Source of the DNA: Pantoea eucrina
GTDB lineage: Bacteria > Pseudomonadota > Gammaproteobacteria > Enterobacterales > Enterobacteriaceae
NCBI RefSeq assembly: GCF_001691555.1
Contig: NZ_MAYN01000008.1
Coordinates: 576,617-640,616 of the forward strand
Reading direction: 5' to 3'
DNA length: 64,000 nucleotides
In this document: positions 9,613 to 18,594 of the stretch, piece after piece
How the letters are laid out: the number at the start of each line of letters is the position of its first letter
How positions within the stretch are numbered: position 1 is the stretch's first letter
Position numbers and translations under genes: made by a program
The notes under the pieces: generated by a model
What the model was told of the DNA's origin: nothing
What the model saw: only the letters and a program-made list of their open reading frames with translations
Database searches by the model: none

Positions 9613-10418
9613 TGCAGGCGGAGGCGACAATCCTGAAGCTGGCGCTGGGCATTGAGTATGACGGCAGCCGCTACTATGGCTGGCAGCGGCAAAATGAAGT
9701 ACGCAGCGTGCAGGAGAAGCTGGAGAAAGCGCTGGCGAAAGTAGCGAACCATGACGTCAGCGTTTTTTGTGCCGGGCGTACCGACGCAGGCGTACACGGC
9801 ACCGGTCAGGTAGTGCATTTTGAAACCACTTCACGGCGCGCTGACAGCGCCTGGACGCTGGGGGTCAATGCCAATCTACCGGATGATATCGCCGTACGCT
9901 GGGTAAAAGCGGTGCCGGAGAGCTTTCACGCGCGCTTCAGCGCGACCGCGCGACGCTACCGCTATGTGATTTATAACCAGCGGCTGCGCCCGGCTATTCT
10001 CGGCAACGGGCTGACGCACTACTACCATCCGCTTGATGCAGAGAAGATGCAGCGTGCCGGCCAGCATCTGCTGGGCGAGAATGATTTTACCTCGTTTCGT
10101 GCTGTGCAGTGTCAGTCGCGCACGCCGTGGCGCAACGTGATGCATCTGAACGTGACGCGGCAGGGCGCGTTTGTCATTGTCGATATTAAAGCTAATGCTT
10201 TTGTGCACCATATGGTGCGTAACATCGTTGGCAGCCTGATAGAAGTCGGCAACGGCAATCAGCCGGAGAGCTGGATAGCAGATCTGCTGGCGGCGAAAGA
10301 TCGCACGCTGGCAGCGGCAACCGCCAAAGCAGAAGGGTTATATCTGGTAGCGGTGGATTACCCATCGCATTTTGCGTTACCACAGCCTGCGCCGGGACCA
10401 CTATTCCTCGCAGATTAA
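9612..10418 (+). CDS. truA: tRNA pseudouridine(38-40) synthase
   Basis: A 268-residue TruA that isomerises uridines 38-40 in the anticodon stem-loop of many tRNAs. The catalytic Asp is D58 in [14 protein letters not shown], and family motifs [27 protein letters not shown] and [13 protein letters not shown] are present. Length agrees with E. coli (270). The ATG overlaps the usg stop by one base, indicating translational coupling; dedA follows at 34 nt. Confidence 0.97.
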   Translation: MQAEATILKLALGIEYDGSRYYGWQRQNEVRSVQEKLEKALAKVANHDVSVFCAGRTDAGVHGTGQVVHFETTSRRADSAWTLGVNANLPDDIAVRWVKAVPESFHARFSATARRYRYVIYNQRLRPAILGNGLTHYYHPLDAEKMQRAGQHLLGENDFTSFRAVQCQSRTPWRNVMHLNVTRQGAFVIVDIKANAFVHHMVRNIVGSLIEVGNGNQPESWIADLLAAKDRTLAAATAKAEGLYLVAVDYPSHFALPQPAPGPLFLAD

Positions 10419-10452
10419 TTTTTAACCATAGGGTGTCAGGGAGTTAGCTGGT

Positions 10453-11115
10453 ATGGAGTTTATCCATTTTGTTGTCGATTTTATTCTGCACATTGATGTG
10501 CACCTGGCCGAACTGGTGGCGCAGTATGGCATCTGGATCTACGCCATCCTGTTCCTGATCCTGTTTTGCGAGACCGGCCTGGTGGTGACGCCATTTCTGC
10601 CGGGTGATTCGCTGCTGTTTGTGGCAGGCGCACTTGCTGCATTACCGGGCAACGATTTAAACGTGCATCTGATGGTCACGCTGCTGGTTATCGCCGCCAT
10701 TCTCGGCGATGCGGTGAACTACACCATTGGCCGTCTGTTCGGTGAGAAACTGTTCAGTAATCCGCAGTCAAAAATCTTCCGCCGCAGCTATCTTGATAAA
10801 ACCCATGCGTTCTACGATCGTCACGGCGGCAAAACCATTATACTTGCGCGCTTTGTGCCAATCGTGCGAACCTTTGCCCCCTTCGTGGCGGGTATGGGGC
10901 ACATGTCCTATCGCCACTTTGCGCTCTTCAACGTCACGGGCGCGCTGTTATGGGTGCTGCTGTTCTCCTATGCCGGCTATCTGTTTGGCGATCTGCCGGT
11001 GGTACAGGAGAATCTCAAACTGCTGATTGTCGGCATTATCGTGGTATCGGTACTGCCAGGCGTGATTGAAGTATGGCGCCATCGCCGTCAGGCGCGTCAG
11101 CAGAAATCGCAGTAA
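10453..11115 (+). CDS. dedA: DedA family inner-membrane protein
   Basis: A 220-residue integral membrane protein of the DedA/SNARE-associated family. It carries the signature [22 protein letters not shown] and the conserved Arg/Gly segment [22 protein letters not shown]. DedA-family proteins act in lipid carrier recycling and membrane potential maintenance, and E. coli has several partly redundant copies. It follows truA closely and precedes accD, as in E. coli. The basic C-terminus ([12 protein letters not shown]) is likely cytoplasmic. Confidence 0.95.
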   Translation: MEFIHFVVDFILHIDVHLAELVAQYGIWIYAILFLILFCETGLVVTPFLPGDSLLFVAGALAALPGNDLNVHLMVTLLVIAAILGDAVNYTIGRLFGEKLFSNPQSKIFRRSYLDKTHAFYDRHGGKTIILARFVPIVRTFAPFVAGMGHMSYRHFALFNVTGALLWVLLFSYAGYLFGDLPVVQENLKLLIVGIIVVSVLPGVIEVWRHRRQARQQKSQ

Positions 11116-11247
11116 GCGCGCCACCATATTTTTATCCACAGCGTGAACAGGTTGTGGTTTAATGAGCGACATTTACGGCCTGCTGAAGGTGATTTCAGCA
11201 GTAACGAAAAGACTGGACCAGGTCAGCATTAAACAGAAAGGTCATCA

Positions 11248-12156
11248 ATGAGCTGGATTGAACGCATACTGAATAAAAGCACCACGACGCCTACGCGCAA
11301 AGCCAGCATCCCGGAAGGGGTGTGGACCAAGTGCGACAGCTGTGGTCAGGTGCTCTACCGCGCCGAGCTGGAGCGCAACCTTGAGGTCTGCCCGAAGTGC
11401 GACCACCACATGCGTATGCATGCGCGCGAGCGTCTGCATAGCCTGATGGATGAAGGATCGATGGTTGAGCTGGGAAGCGAACTGGAGCCAAAAGATCTGC
11501 TCAAGTTTCGCGACTCCAAAAAGTATAAGGATCGTCTGGTAGCGGCCCAGAAAGACACCGGCGAAAAAGATGCGCTGATCGTCATGAAAGGCCAGCTGCA
11601 CGGCATGCCGGTTGTTGCAGCAGCATTTGAGTTTGCCTTTATGGGCGGCTCAATGGGCTCGGTAGTGGGCGCACGCTTTGTGCGTGCCGTAGAGCAGGCG
11701 CTGGAAGATAACTGCCCGCTGATCTGCTTCTCTGCCAGCGGCGGAGCGCGTATGCAGGAAGCGCTGCAGTCGCTGATGCAGATGGCAAAAACCAGCGCGG
11801 CGCTGGCGAAAATGCAGGAACGCGGTCTGCCTTATATCTCCGTGCTGACCGATCCGACCATGGGCGGCGTCTCTGCCAGCTTTGCGATGCTGGGCGATCT
11901 CAACGTGGCAGAACCAAAAGCGCTAATCGGTTTTGCCGGTCCACGCGTGATTGAGCAGACGGTACGTGAAAAGCTGCCGCCGGGCTTCCAGCGCAGTGAA
12001 TTTCTGATTGAAAAAGGCGCGATCGACATGATCATCCGTCGTCCGGAAATGCGCTTTAAGCTGGCCAGCCTGCTGGCAAAAATGATGAACCTGCCGGCTC
12101 CGCAGCTGGATGGCGAACCGCCAGTGGTGGTGGAACCAGAAAGCAACGACGCCTGA
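11248..12156 (+). CDS. accD: Acetyl-CoA carboxylase carboxyltransferase subunit beta
   Basis: A 302-residue beta subunit of the carboxyltransferase that moves CO2 from biotin to acetyl-CoA, the first step of fatty acid synthesis; it pairs with AccA. The N-terminal zinc ribbon has C29, C32, C48 and C51. The crotonase-like core shows [20 protein letters not shown] and [16 protein letters not shown]. Length matches E. coli (304). The ATG at 11248 has AAAGGT upstream. It lies 132 nt from dedA, so a separate promoter in that gap is likely. Confidence 0.97.
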   Translation: MSWIERILNKSTTTPTRKASIPEGVWTKCDSCGQVLYRAELERNLEVCPKCDHHMRMHARERLHSLMDEGSMVELGSELEPKDLLKFRDSKKYKDRLVAAQKDTGEKDALIVMKGQLHGMPVVAAAFEFAFMGGSMGSVVGARFVRAVEQALEDNCPLICFSASGGARMQEALQSLMQMAKTSAALAKMQERGLPYISVLTDPTMGGVSASFAMLGDLNVAEPKALIGFAGPRVIEQTVREKLPPGFQRSEFLIEKGAIDMIIRRPEMRFKLASLLAKMMNLPAPQLDGEPPVVVEPESNDA

Positions 12157-12166
12157 CAGGCAACCG

Positions 12167-12190
12167 AAAGGCGCAGCGATGCGCCTTTTT
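12167..12190 (+). terminator. Terminator after accD
   Basis: An 8-bp stem (AAAGGCGC with GCGCCTTT, 6-nt loop) runs directly into a T tract 10 nt past the accD stop. Confidence 0.8.
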
Positions 12191-12326
12191 ACTTTCATTC
12201 CGTACATCCCATTTTCAGTGAGCAGCTGTGCCGGTGCCTGCCTGTTGATAGCCATCAGCCGCGCGCAGGCCTCTCTTTCCGCCGCTGCGCTGAACGATGA
12301 GCTGTACCACGCAACAGACGGGACTC

Positions 12327-13595
12327 ATGAACACGCATCAGCCTCCTCAGGGCACGTCGCCGCTGGCCACGTGGCTTCACTATCTTGAGCATCTTCACTC
12401 ACAGGCGATTGAACTGGGTCTGGATCGTATTCAGCGCGTTGCCGCTCAGCTTGACCTGCTGAAACCTGCTCCCTTTATCTTCACCGTTGCCGGAACCAAC
12501 GGCAAAGGCACCACCTGCCGCATGCTGGAAACGCTGCTGATGGCAGCAGGCTACCGCACAGGCGTTTACAGTTCGCCCCATCTGGTGCGCTACACCGAGC
12601 GCGTGCGCGTGCAGGGCGCGGAGCTGCCAGAGGCGCAGCACAGCGCCAGCTTTGCTGAAATCGAAGCGGGGCGCGGTGATACCTCGCTGACCTATTTTGA
12701 ATTTGGCACGCTCTCTGCGCTTAATCTGTTCCGCCAGGCGAACCTTGACGTGGTGATCCTTGAAGTCGGACTGGGTGGCCGTCTTGATGCCACCAACATT
12801 GTTGATACTGATGTCGCAGTGATCACCAGTATTGCACTCGATCACACAGACTGGCTCGGCCCCGACCGCGAGAGTATCGGGCGGGAAAAAGCAGGTATTT
12901 TCCGCGCCGGCAAACCTGCCATAGTAGGCGAAGCGGAGATGCCGGCAACCATCGCCGCCGTTGCCGCAGAAAACGGTGCCGTGCTGCACCAGATCAATCG
13001 CGACTGGCAGTGGCAGCGCTCTGATGATAGCTGGATGCTGCAGGATGCGCAGGGTGAACTGCGCGATCTGCCGCTGCCGCAGGTGCCGCTGCCGAACGCG
13101 GCCACGGCGCTGGCTGCGTTACGGGCGTCGGGTCTGCATGTCTCTGATGCCATCATCCGTACGCATCTGCCGCAGGCAATGCTGGCGGGCCGCTTTCAGA
13201 CTGTCAGCCACGCGCCGCAGGTGATTCTGGATGTGGCGCACAATCCGCACGCGGCCGCCTGGCTGGCGTCGCGCCTGGCGGCACTGCCCGCAGGCGGAAG
13301 CATTCATGCGGTAGCGGGTATGCTGCACGACAAAGATATTGCCGGTACGCTCGCAGCGCTGGCACCGCAGGTGACGCACTGGTATTGCGCGCCGCTGGCA
13401 GGCCCGCGTGGCGCATCGGCGGAAGAGCTGCTTGCACATCTGGAGCGCGGTACGGCGTATGCCAGCGTCGATGCGGCGTGGCAGGCAGCGCGTGCGCAGG
13501 CCAGCCGGGAGGATGTGATTCTGGTGTGTGGTTCGTTTCACACCGTAGCACAGGTTATGGAATTGATGGCAGCGGAGAACGGCAGTGGCGAGTAA
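12327..13595 (+). CDS. folC: Bifunctional dihydrofolate/folylpolyglutamate synthase
   Basis: A 422-residue Mur-ligase-family enzyme that joins glutamate to dihydropteroate and extends the polyglutamate tail of folates. The P-loop is VAGTNGKGTTCR; other motifs are EVGLGGRLDATN, TSIALDHTDWLG, REKAGIF and DVAHNPHAA. The ATG at 12327 (after GGGACTC) gives exactly the E. coli length, whereas the frame runs open to 12297. The 3' end overlaps the GTG start of dedD by 11 nt, so the two are coupled. Confidence 0.96.
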   Translation: MNTHQPPQGTSPLATWLHYLEHLHSQAIELGLDRIQRVAAQLDLLKPAPFIFTVAGTNGKGTTCRMLETLLMAAGYRTGVYSSPHLVRYTERVRVQGAELPEAQHSASFAEIEAGRGDTSLTYFEFGTLSALNLFRQANLDVVILEVGLGGRLDATNIVDTDVAVITSIALDHTDWLGPDRESIGREKAGIFRAGKPAIVGEAEMPATIAAVAAENGAVLHQINRDWQWQRSDDSWMLQDAQGELRDLPLPQVPLPNAATALAALRASGLHVSDAIIRTHLPQAMLAGRFQTVSHAPQVILDVAHNPHAAAWLASRLAALPAGGSIHAVAGMLHDKDIAGTLAALAPQVTHWYCAPLAGPRGASAEELLAHLERGTAYASVDAAWQAARAQASREDVILVCGSFHTVAQVMELMAAENGSGE

Positions 13596-14346
13596 GTTTC
13601 AAAATCGGTTAGTGGGCACGGTGATCCTGGTAGCGATTGGCGTCATTGTGCTGCCGGGCCTGCTGGACGGTAAGAAAAAGCATTACAAAGAAGAGTTTGC
13701 AGCGATTCCGCTGGTGCCGAAGCCTGACGATCAGCAGGATAGCGAAATGGTGCCGCCGGTTACGCAGCCGCTGCCGTCGCAGCCGCCGGAAGGTGCCGGC
13801 GCCGCACAGCAGTCAGCGGCCAGCCAGGCAGCACAAAATCCGGCCGTCAGCGGCAGCGCGCAGCCGGTGCAGAACAGCCAGCCAAGCGTCGTGACGCCAC
13901 CGGCGGTGCATCAGCAGACGCCGCCCCGAACCCAGCAAAAACCCGCTGAACAGACGAAGCCTAAAACGGTGGAGCAGAGCAGGCCGAAGCCGGTGGAACA
14001 ACCGAAGCCGAAGCCGGTGGAGACGCCGAAACCTGCAGAGCAGCCAAAAGCAGCGGAGCAGAGCAAGCCGGCAGAAACGCAGAAGCCAGCCAGCGCGCCA
14101 GCGGGGCAGGCGTATGTGGTGCAGCTTGGCGCACTGAAAAATGCGGCGAAAGTCGATGAGATTGTGGCGAAGCTGCGGCTCTCTGGCTATCGCGCCTTTA
14201 CCGTGCCGTCATCACCGGTGCAGGGTCAGATTACCCGTATTTATGTCGGTCCTGACGCGTCCAAAGCGAAACTGCAGAGTTCGCTGAGCGAACTGCAGAG
14301 CGTTTCCGGTCTGGGCGGGGTGGTTAAACCCTATAGCGTGCACTGA
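13585..14346 (+). CDS. dedD: Cell division protein DedD (SPOR domain)
   Basis: A 253-residue inner-membrane protein: a short cytoplasmic start (MASKFQNRLVG), one membrane span (about 10-27), and a long Pro/Lys/Glu/Gln-rich periplasmic linker (about 50-170) with repeated KPVE/PKPAEQ units. A C-terminal SPOR domain begins at about 173 (AYVVQLGALKNAAKVDEIVAKL). The SPOR domain binds denuded septal peptidoglycan, and DedD promotes septal constriction. The start is the GTG at 13585 inside folC. The linker is longer than in E. coli (220 residues in total) and low in complexity. Confidence 0.95.
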   Translation: MASKFQNRLVGTVILVAIGVIVLPGLLDGKKKHYKEEFAAIPLVPKPDDQQDSEMVPPVTQPLPSQPPEGAGAAQQSAASQAAQNPAVSGSAQPVQNSQPSVVTPPAVHQQTPPRTQQKPAEQTKPKTVEQSRPKPVEQPKPKPVETPKPAEQPKAAEQSKPAETQKPASAPAGQAYVVQLGALKNAAKVDEIVAKLRLSGYRAFTVPSSPVQGQITRIYVGPDASKAKLQSSLSELQSVSGLGGVVKPYSVH

Positions 14347-14353
14347 CAGGCTG

Positions 14354-14390
14354 ATAAGCCACGCCGATAGCAGTAACAGGCGTGGCTTAT
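14354..14390. terminator. Perfect 12-bp inverted repeat after dedD
   Basis: ATAAGCCACGCC at 14354-14365 is repeated inverted at 14379-14390 with a 13-nt loop. No U tract follows, so it may be a stabilising 3' hairpin or part of a two-step terminator with the hairpin at 14462. Confidence 0.55.
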
Positions 14391-14461
14391 TGCATTCAAA
14401 GTGGCAGTAAAAGTAGTAAATTAACTGTTAAATCAGTCAATTAAATACTGTTATTAGTCGC

Positions 14462-14493
14462 GGGCGAAGAAATTATTTTTCCTCGCCCTTTTT
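14462..14493 (+). terminator. Terminator between dedD and cvpA
   Basis: GGGCGA and TCGCCC form a stem around an AT-rich loop, and five T residues follow at once. It separates folC-dedD from cvpA-purF. Confidence 0.65.
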
Positions 14494-14517
14494 CATCACT
14501 GTGAACGGGAAAAGGCT

Positions 14518-14545
14518 ACGCAAACGTTTTCTTTTTCTGTTAGAA
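14518..14545 (+). promoter_or_regulatory. PurR operator and -10 region of cvpA-purF
   Basis: ACGCAAACGTTTTCTT at 14518-14533 agrees fully with the purine repressor consensus, and a TTAGAAT-type -10 follows at 14539-14545. The arrangement is the same as upstream of E. coli cvpA-purF, where PurR with hypoxanthine or guanine blocks the promoter. Confidence 0.9.
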
Positions 14546-14595
14546 TGCGCCCCGAACTGGATGCAGGGGTGCGAAGCACTGTACTGGAAGCGTTC

Positions 14596-15081
14596 ATGAT
14601 CTGGATTGATTACGTCATTATTGCGGTAGTTGGTTTTTCGGCTCTGGTCAGCCTGATTCGCGGGTTTGTCCGGGAAGCCTTATCTCTTGTTACCTGGGGA
14701 TGCGCGTTTTTTGTCGCCAGTCATTACTACGCCTACCTGGCAGTCTGGTTTACAGGTTTTAACGACGAACTGGTTCGCAACGGCATCGCAATTGCGGTGT
14801 TGTTCGTTGCCACCCTGATTGTGGGTGCCATCGTGAACTATGTGATCGGCTCGCTGGTTGAGAAAACCGGCTTGTCGGGAACCGACAGGGTGTTGGGGGT
14901 CTGTTTCGGGGCGTTGCGTGGCGTGCTGATTGTTTCCGCCATTCTTTTCTTCCTTGATACATTCACCGGCTTTTCGAAAAGCCCGGACTGGCAACAGTCT
15001 CAGCTCATTCCCCAGTTCAGTTATATCATCAGGTGGTTTTTTGATTACCTGAAAAGCACGTCCAGTTTTTTACCCCGGTGA
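14596..15081 (+). CDS. cvpA: Membrane protein CvpA (colicin V production)
   Basis: A 161-residue membrane protein with four hydrophobic segments (about 5-25, 30-48, 62-82 and 100-122) and the conserved ISLIRGFVREALSL-like and SGTDRVLGVCFGALRG motifs. It is needed for colicin V secretion and tolerance to bile salts in enterobacteria; the molecular role is unknown. The ATG at 14596 is chosen because it matches the E. coli start MVWIDY and has GGAAG before it; the open frame to 14545 lies in the promoter. It is co-transcribed with purF, 36 nt downstream. Confidence 0.95.
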   Translation: MIWIDYVIIAVVGFSALVSLIRGFVREALSLVTWGCAFFVASHYYAYLAVWFTGFNDELVRNGIAIAVLFVATLIVGAIVNYVIGSLVEKTGLSGTDRVLGVCFGALRGVLIVSAILFFLDTFTGFSKSPDWQQSQLIPQFSYIIRWFFDYLKSTSSFLPR

Positions 15082-15117
15082 CACCATCGGGAGTGCGGCT
15101 AATGAGGAAATGACAAT

Positions 15118-16635
15118 ATGTGCGGTATTGTTGGTATCACCGGTTTTATGCCAGTAAACCAGTCGATCTATGACGCGTTAACGGTGCTGCAGCACCGCGG
15201 ACAGGATGCCGCCGGCATTTGTACTATCGATGCGCTGAACTGCTTCCGTCTGCGCAAAGCAAATGGCCTGGTCAGCGACGTGTTTGAAGCGCGCCACATG
15301 CAGCGTTTGCAGGGCAATATCGGTATCGGCCACGTGCGTTACCCTACCGCTGGCAGCTCCAGCGCCTCTGAAGCGCAGCCGTTTTACGTTAACTCCCCTT
15401 ACGGTATTACGCTGGCGCATAACGGCAATCTCACCAATGCGCACGAGCTGCGTAAACAGCTGTTTGAGACCGGACGCCGTCACGTTAACACCACCTCCGA
15501 TTCAGAGATCCTGCTCAACATCTTTGCGCAGGAGCTGGATCGTTTTCAGCACTACCCACTGGATGCTGAGACCATTTTTGCAGCGGTAGCGGCAGTGCAT
15601 CAGCAGGTGCGTGGCGCTTACGCCGTAGTGGCGATGATTATCGGTCACGGCATGGTGGCGTTTCGCGATCCCAACGGTATTCGCCCGCTGGTGCTCGGCA
15701 AGCGCGCTATGCAGGATGGCCGCACGGAGTATATGGTTGCCTCAGAGAGTGTGGCGCTGGATACGCTGGGATTTGAGTTCATTCGTGACGTAGCGCCGGG
15801 TGAAGCGGTGTATATCACCGAGCAGGGCCAGCTTTCGACCCGCCAGTGCGCTGAGGATCCGAAAAGCAATCCCTGCCTGTTTGAATACGTCTATTTTGCC
15901 CGCCCGGACTCTTTCCTCGACAAGATTTCCGTCTATAGCGCGCGCGTGCGCATGGGCACCAAACTCGGTGAAAAAATTGCCCGTGAGTGGGAAGATCTCG
16001 ATATCGACGTAGTCATTCCAATTCCGGAAACCTCGACCGATACCGCGCTGGAGATTGCGCGCATTCTGAATAAGCCTTATCGGCAGGGGTTTGTGAAAAA
16101 CCGCTATGTGGGCCGCACCTTTATTATGCCGGGCCAGCATCTGCGCCGCAGCGCCGTTCGCCGTAAACTCAACGCCAACCGTGCCGAGTTCCGCGATAAA
16201 AATGTGCTGCTGGTGGATGACTCTATCGTACGCGGTACGACCTCTGAACAGATTATTGAGATGGCGCGCGAGGCGGGAGCTAAACGGGTTTACCTTGCAT
16301 CGGCCGCACCGGAGATCCGTTTTCCGAACGTCTATGGTATCGATATGCCCAGCGCCACTGAGCTGATTGCACACGGCCGTGAAGTGGAAGAGATCCGTCA
16401 GCTGATCAAGGCTGACGCGCTGATCTTCCAGGATCTGAACGATCTGATTGAGGCGGTACGCGAAGAGAATCCGGACATTGAACAGTTTGAGTGCTCTGTG
16501 TTCAACGGCGTCTATGTCACGAAGGATGTGGATCAGCAATACCTGGAATATCTGCAGTCACTGCGCAACGACGATGCCAAAGCACTGCAGCGGCAGAATG
16601 AAGTGGAAGGGCTGGAGATACATAACGAAGGCTGA
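15118..16635 (+). CDS. purF: Amidophosphoribosyltransferase
   Basis: A 505-residue enzyme for the first committed step of purine synthesis: PRPP plus glutamine to phosphoribosylamine. It starts [10 protein letters not shown], so Cys2 is the N-terminal nucleophile of the glutaminase domain (about 2-230). The phosphoribosyltransferase domain carries the PRPP loop [14 protein letters not shown] (near 362-375). Length equals E. coli PurF. It is the second gene of the PurR-controlled cvpA-purF operon, closed by a strong terminator. Confidence 0.98.
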   Translation: MCGIVGITGFMPVNQSIYDALTVLQHRGQDAAGICTIDALNCFRLRKANGLVSDVFEARHMQRLQGNIGIGHVRYPTAGSSSASEAQPFYVNSPYGITLAHNGNLTNAHELRKQLFETGRRHVNTTSDSEILLNIFAQELDRFQHYPLDAETIFAAVAAVHQQVRGAYAVVAMIIGHGMVAFRDPNGIRPLVLGKRAMQDGRTEYMVASESVALDTLGFEFIRDVAPGEAVYITEQGQLSTRQCAEDPKSNPCLFEYVYFARPDSFLDKISVYSARVRMGTKLGEKIAREWEDLDIDVVIPIPETSTDTALEIARILNKPYRQGFVKNRYVGRTFIMPGQHLRRSAVRRKLNANRAEFRDKNVLLVDDSIVRGTTSEQIIEMAREAGAKRVYLASAAPEIRFPNVYGIDMPSATELIAHGREVEEIRQLIKADALIFQDLNDLIEAVREENPDIEQFECSVFNGVYVTKDVDQQYLEYLQSLRNDDAKALQRQNEVEGLEIHNEG

Positions 16636-16655
16636 TTGGGCTTTTATCCGGCAGA

Positions 16656-16690
16656 CAGACGGGGCAGGCGCAAGCCTGCCCCGTCTGTTT
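16656..16690 (+). terminator. Strong terminator after purF
   Basis: A perfect 14-bp stem (16656-16669 with 16674-16687) capped by a GCAA tetraloop, followed by TTTTG. Confidence 0.9.
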
Positions 16691-16771
16691 TGCGCTTTTT
16701 CACCGTGCGCCAGCGCATTTTTGCCTGGGGCAGGCTATCATTGCCGCTTCTGAACAGAGTAAGGCAGAGTT

Positions 16772-17341
16772 ATGAAACGTCTCATCATTGGTCTTTCCGG
16801 CGCCAGCGGCGCGATCTACGGCGTGCGGCTGCTGCAGGTGCTGCAATCGGTGCCCGAAGTGGAAACCCATCTGGTGATGAGCCCGGCTGCGCGCCAGACG
16901 CTGGCGCTGGAAACCGACTACAGCGTGCGGGATGTACAGGCGCTTGCCAGCGTGGTGCATGACGTGCGGGATATCGGGGCAAGTATCTCTTCCGGCTCGT
17001 TTAAAACGCTGGGTATGGTGATCCTGCCGTGCTCAATGAAAACCCTCTCTGGCATTGTACACAGCTACAGTGACAGTCTGCTGACGCGCGCCGCGGATGT
17101 CGTGCTGAAAGAGCAGCGTCGTCTGGTGCTGTGCGTACGCGAAACGCCGCTGCACGTCGGGCATCTGCGCATGATGACCACGGCGGCTGAACTGGGTGCG
17201 ATGATAATGCCGCCGGTGCCGGCGTTTTATCACCGGCCGCAGCGCATTGAGGATTTGGTTGACCAGACGGTGAATCGCGTCGTGGATCAGTTTGATATTA
17301 CGCTGCCGGAAGATCTGTTTATGCGCTGGAATGGCGCATAA
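16772..17341 (+). CDS. ubiX: Flavin prenyltransferase UbiX
   Basis: A 189-residue UbiX that attaches a dimethylallyl group to FMN, making the prenylated FMN cofactor of the decarboxylase UbiD in ubiquinone synthesis. It shows the FMN-binding start LSGASGAIYGVRLL, SSGSFKT, and VILPCSMKTLSGI. Length matches E. coli UbiX (189). It lies between purF and the basic amino acid transport genes, as in E. coli. The start has an AAGG-type site at normal distance (TAAGGCAGAGTT). Confidence 0.96.
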   Translation: MKRLIIGLSGASGAIYGVRLLQVLQSVPEVETHLVMSPAARQTLALETDYSVRDVQALASVVHDVRDIGASISSGSFKTLGMVILPCSMKTLSGIVHSYSDSLLTRAADVVLKEQRRLVLCVRETPLHVGHLRMMTTAAELGAMIMPPVPAFYHRPQRIEDLVDQTVNRVVDQFDITLPEDLFMRWNGA

Positions 17342-17352
17342 ACGTGGAGCGC

Positions 17353-17420
17353 TGCACAATGGATGTGCAAATTCGCGGTGTTGATCACTCTTCGTGCATA
17401 ATCTGCACTAAAAGTTAGCA
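17353..17420 (+). promoter_or_regulatory. Two NtrC-type sites upstream of the basic amino acid transporter
   Basis: At 17353-17369 TGCAC and GTGCA flank 7 nt, the exact spacing and half-sites of the NtrC consensus. A weaker copy (TGCAC, 7 nt, TAGCA) is at 17404-17420. They lie 130-185 nt upstream of a sigma-54 promoter, the usual enhancer position. Binding is inferred from the pattern. Confidence 0.65.
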
Positions 17421-17534
17421 AACTCGCTTTTTCTTCCGCATCCCGCTGTTATATTCCCTTCATAACGAATTGTCTGCGTCCCGTTACGACGCGCTCGTTA
17501 GCGCACCTGCATGCTGCATCGCCAGCTTTGAGAC

Positions 17535-17551
17535 CTGGCATGAAAACTGCA
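17535..17551 (+). promoter_or_regulatory. Sigma-54 (-24/-12) promoter of the argT/hisJ operon
   Basis: CTGGCATG-AAAA-CTGCA has GG at 17537-17538 and GC at 17549-17550 with 10 nt between them, as RpoN promoters require. The start would be near 17562, giving a leader of about 54 nt. In Salmonella the argT promoter (argTr) is RpoN- and NtrC-dependent, which supports the call. Confidence 0.75.
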
Positions 17552-17615
17552 ATCTATTCAGCGCAAAACACACATCACACCACATAACAATAAGCACGTC
17601 ACTTGAGGGTAAACT

Positions 17616-18398
17616 ATGAAAAAGCGAGTTCTGGCTCTCTCCCTGCTGCTGGCAATGACCGGCACCGCCAGCGTTTTTGCCGCCGTACCGCAGTCGCTGC
17701 GCATCGGGACCGATCCCACTTACCCGCCGTTTGAGTCAAAAAATGCCCAGGGCCAGCTGGTTGGTTTTGATATCGACCTTGCCAATGAGATTTGCAAGCG
17801 TATCCAGACCAAATGTACCTATGTGGAAAGTGATTTCGATGCGCTCATCCCGTCGCTGAAAGCGAAAAAAATTGATGCCATTATCTCGTCACTCTCTATT
17901 ACCGAAAAGCGTCAGGAAGAGATTGGCTTCTCGGAAAAACTTTATGCGGCGAATGCCCGCCTGGTGGCGGCAAAAGGCTCTCCGCTGCAGCCAACGATTG
18001 ACTCCCTGAAAGGCAAAAATATCGGTCTGCTGCAGGGCACCACGCAGGAAACTTACGCTAATCAATACTGGCGGCCAAAGGGCGTTACCGTGACACCGTA
18101 TGCGAATCAGGATCTGGTTTATCAGGATCTGAACGCCGGTCGCATTGACGCCGCATTCCAGGATGAAGTGCAGGCGAGCGAAGGCTTCCTGAAGCAGCCG
18201 GTAGGCAAAAATTACGCCTTTGCCGGCCCGGCGGTTAAAGATGACAAAATTTTTGGTGTAGGCACCGGCATGGGGCTGCGCAAAGATGACAGCGATCTCA
18301 AAGCCGCCATCGACAAGGCGTTCAATGAGATGCGCAAAGATGGTACCTACGACAAAATTGCGAAAAAATATTTTGATTTCAACGTCTACGGTGACTGA
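17616..18398 (+). CDS. argT: Periplasmic Lys/Arg/ornithine/His-binding protein (ArgT/HisJ type)
   Basis: A 260-residue binding protein with a signal peptide ([22 protein letters not shown], cleaved near 22). Ligand motifs are [52 protein letters not shown] and QDEV. The Phe in SDFDAL and the ending YFDFNVYGD follow E. coli ArgT (HisJ has Leu and VYGG), but [11 protein letters not shown] follows HisJ. E. coli has both genes in tandem; only one is here, so it probably serves Lys, Arg, ornithine and His with HisQMP. It has a sigma-54 promoter and is separated from hisQ by 196 nt with a repeat. Confidence 0.85.
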   Translation: MKKRVLALSLLLAMTGTASVFAAVPQSLRIGTDPTYPPFESKNAQGQLVGFDIDLANEICKRIQTKCTYVESDFDALIPSLKAKKIDAIISSLSITEKRQEEIGFSEKLYAANARLVAAKGSPLQPTIDSLKGKNIGLLQGTTQETYANQYWRPKGVTVTPYANQDLVYQDLNAGRIDAAFQDEVQASEGFLKQPVGKNYAFAGPAVKDDKIFGVGTGMGLRKDDSDLKAAIDKAFNEMRKDGTYDKIAKKYFDFNVYGD

Positions 18399-18449
18399 TT
18401 GACCTGTTTCCTGATACTGCGGGCAGAGTGACAGGAACCGGGGCCATAA

Positions 18450-18530
18450 CTATTCACTCCGGGCGCTTACTTATGTAAACTCCCGGGGTTCATACGCTTG
18501 CCGCTATCCTTCCGTGATTCATATCCCTGG
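18450..18530 (-). repeat. ERIC-like palindromic repeat between argT and hisQ
   Basis: The block matches the reverse form of the enterobacterial ERIC element in its conserved parts: a central dyad TTAC-TTAT-GTAA, flanking CCGGG/CCCGG arms (18459-18486), then GGTTCATACGCTTGCCGC. The outer parts have diverged. It sits within the transcription unit, where E. coli and Salmonella carry REP sequences. Confidence 0.7.
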
Positions 18531-18594
18531 TCAGGACTGTCCGCTATTTACCGGGCAGCGTGTGTTATTTTCCTCTCACGACAGGATCGAAATC

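Noticed and set aside
12110..12388. 92-codon frame spanning the end of accD and start of folC
   Set aside because: Overlaps both genes out of frame; the accD terminator lies inside it.
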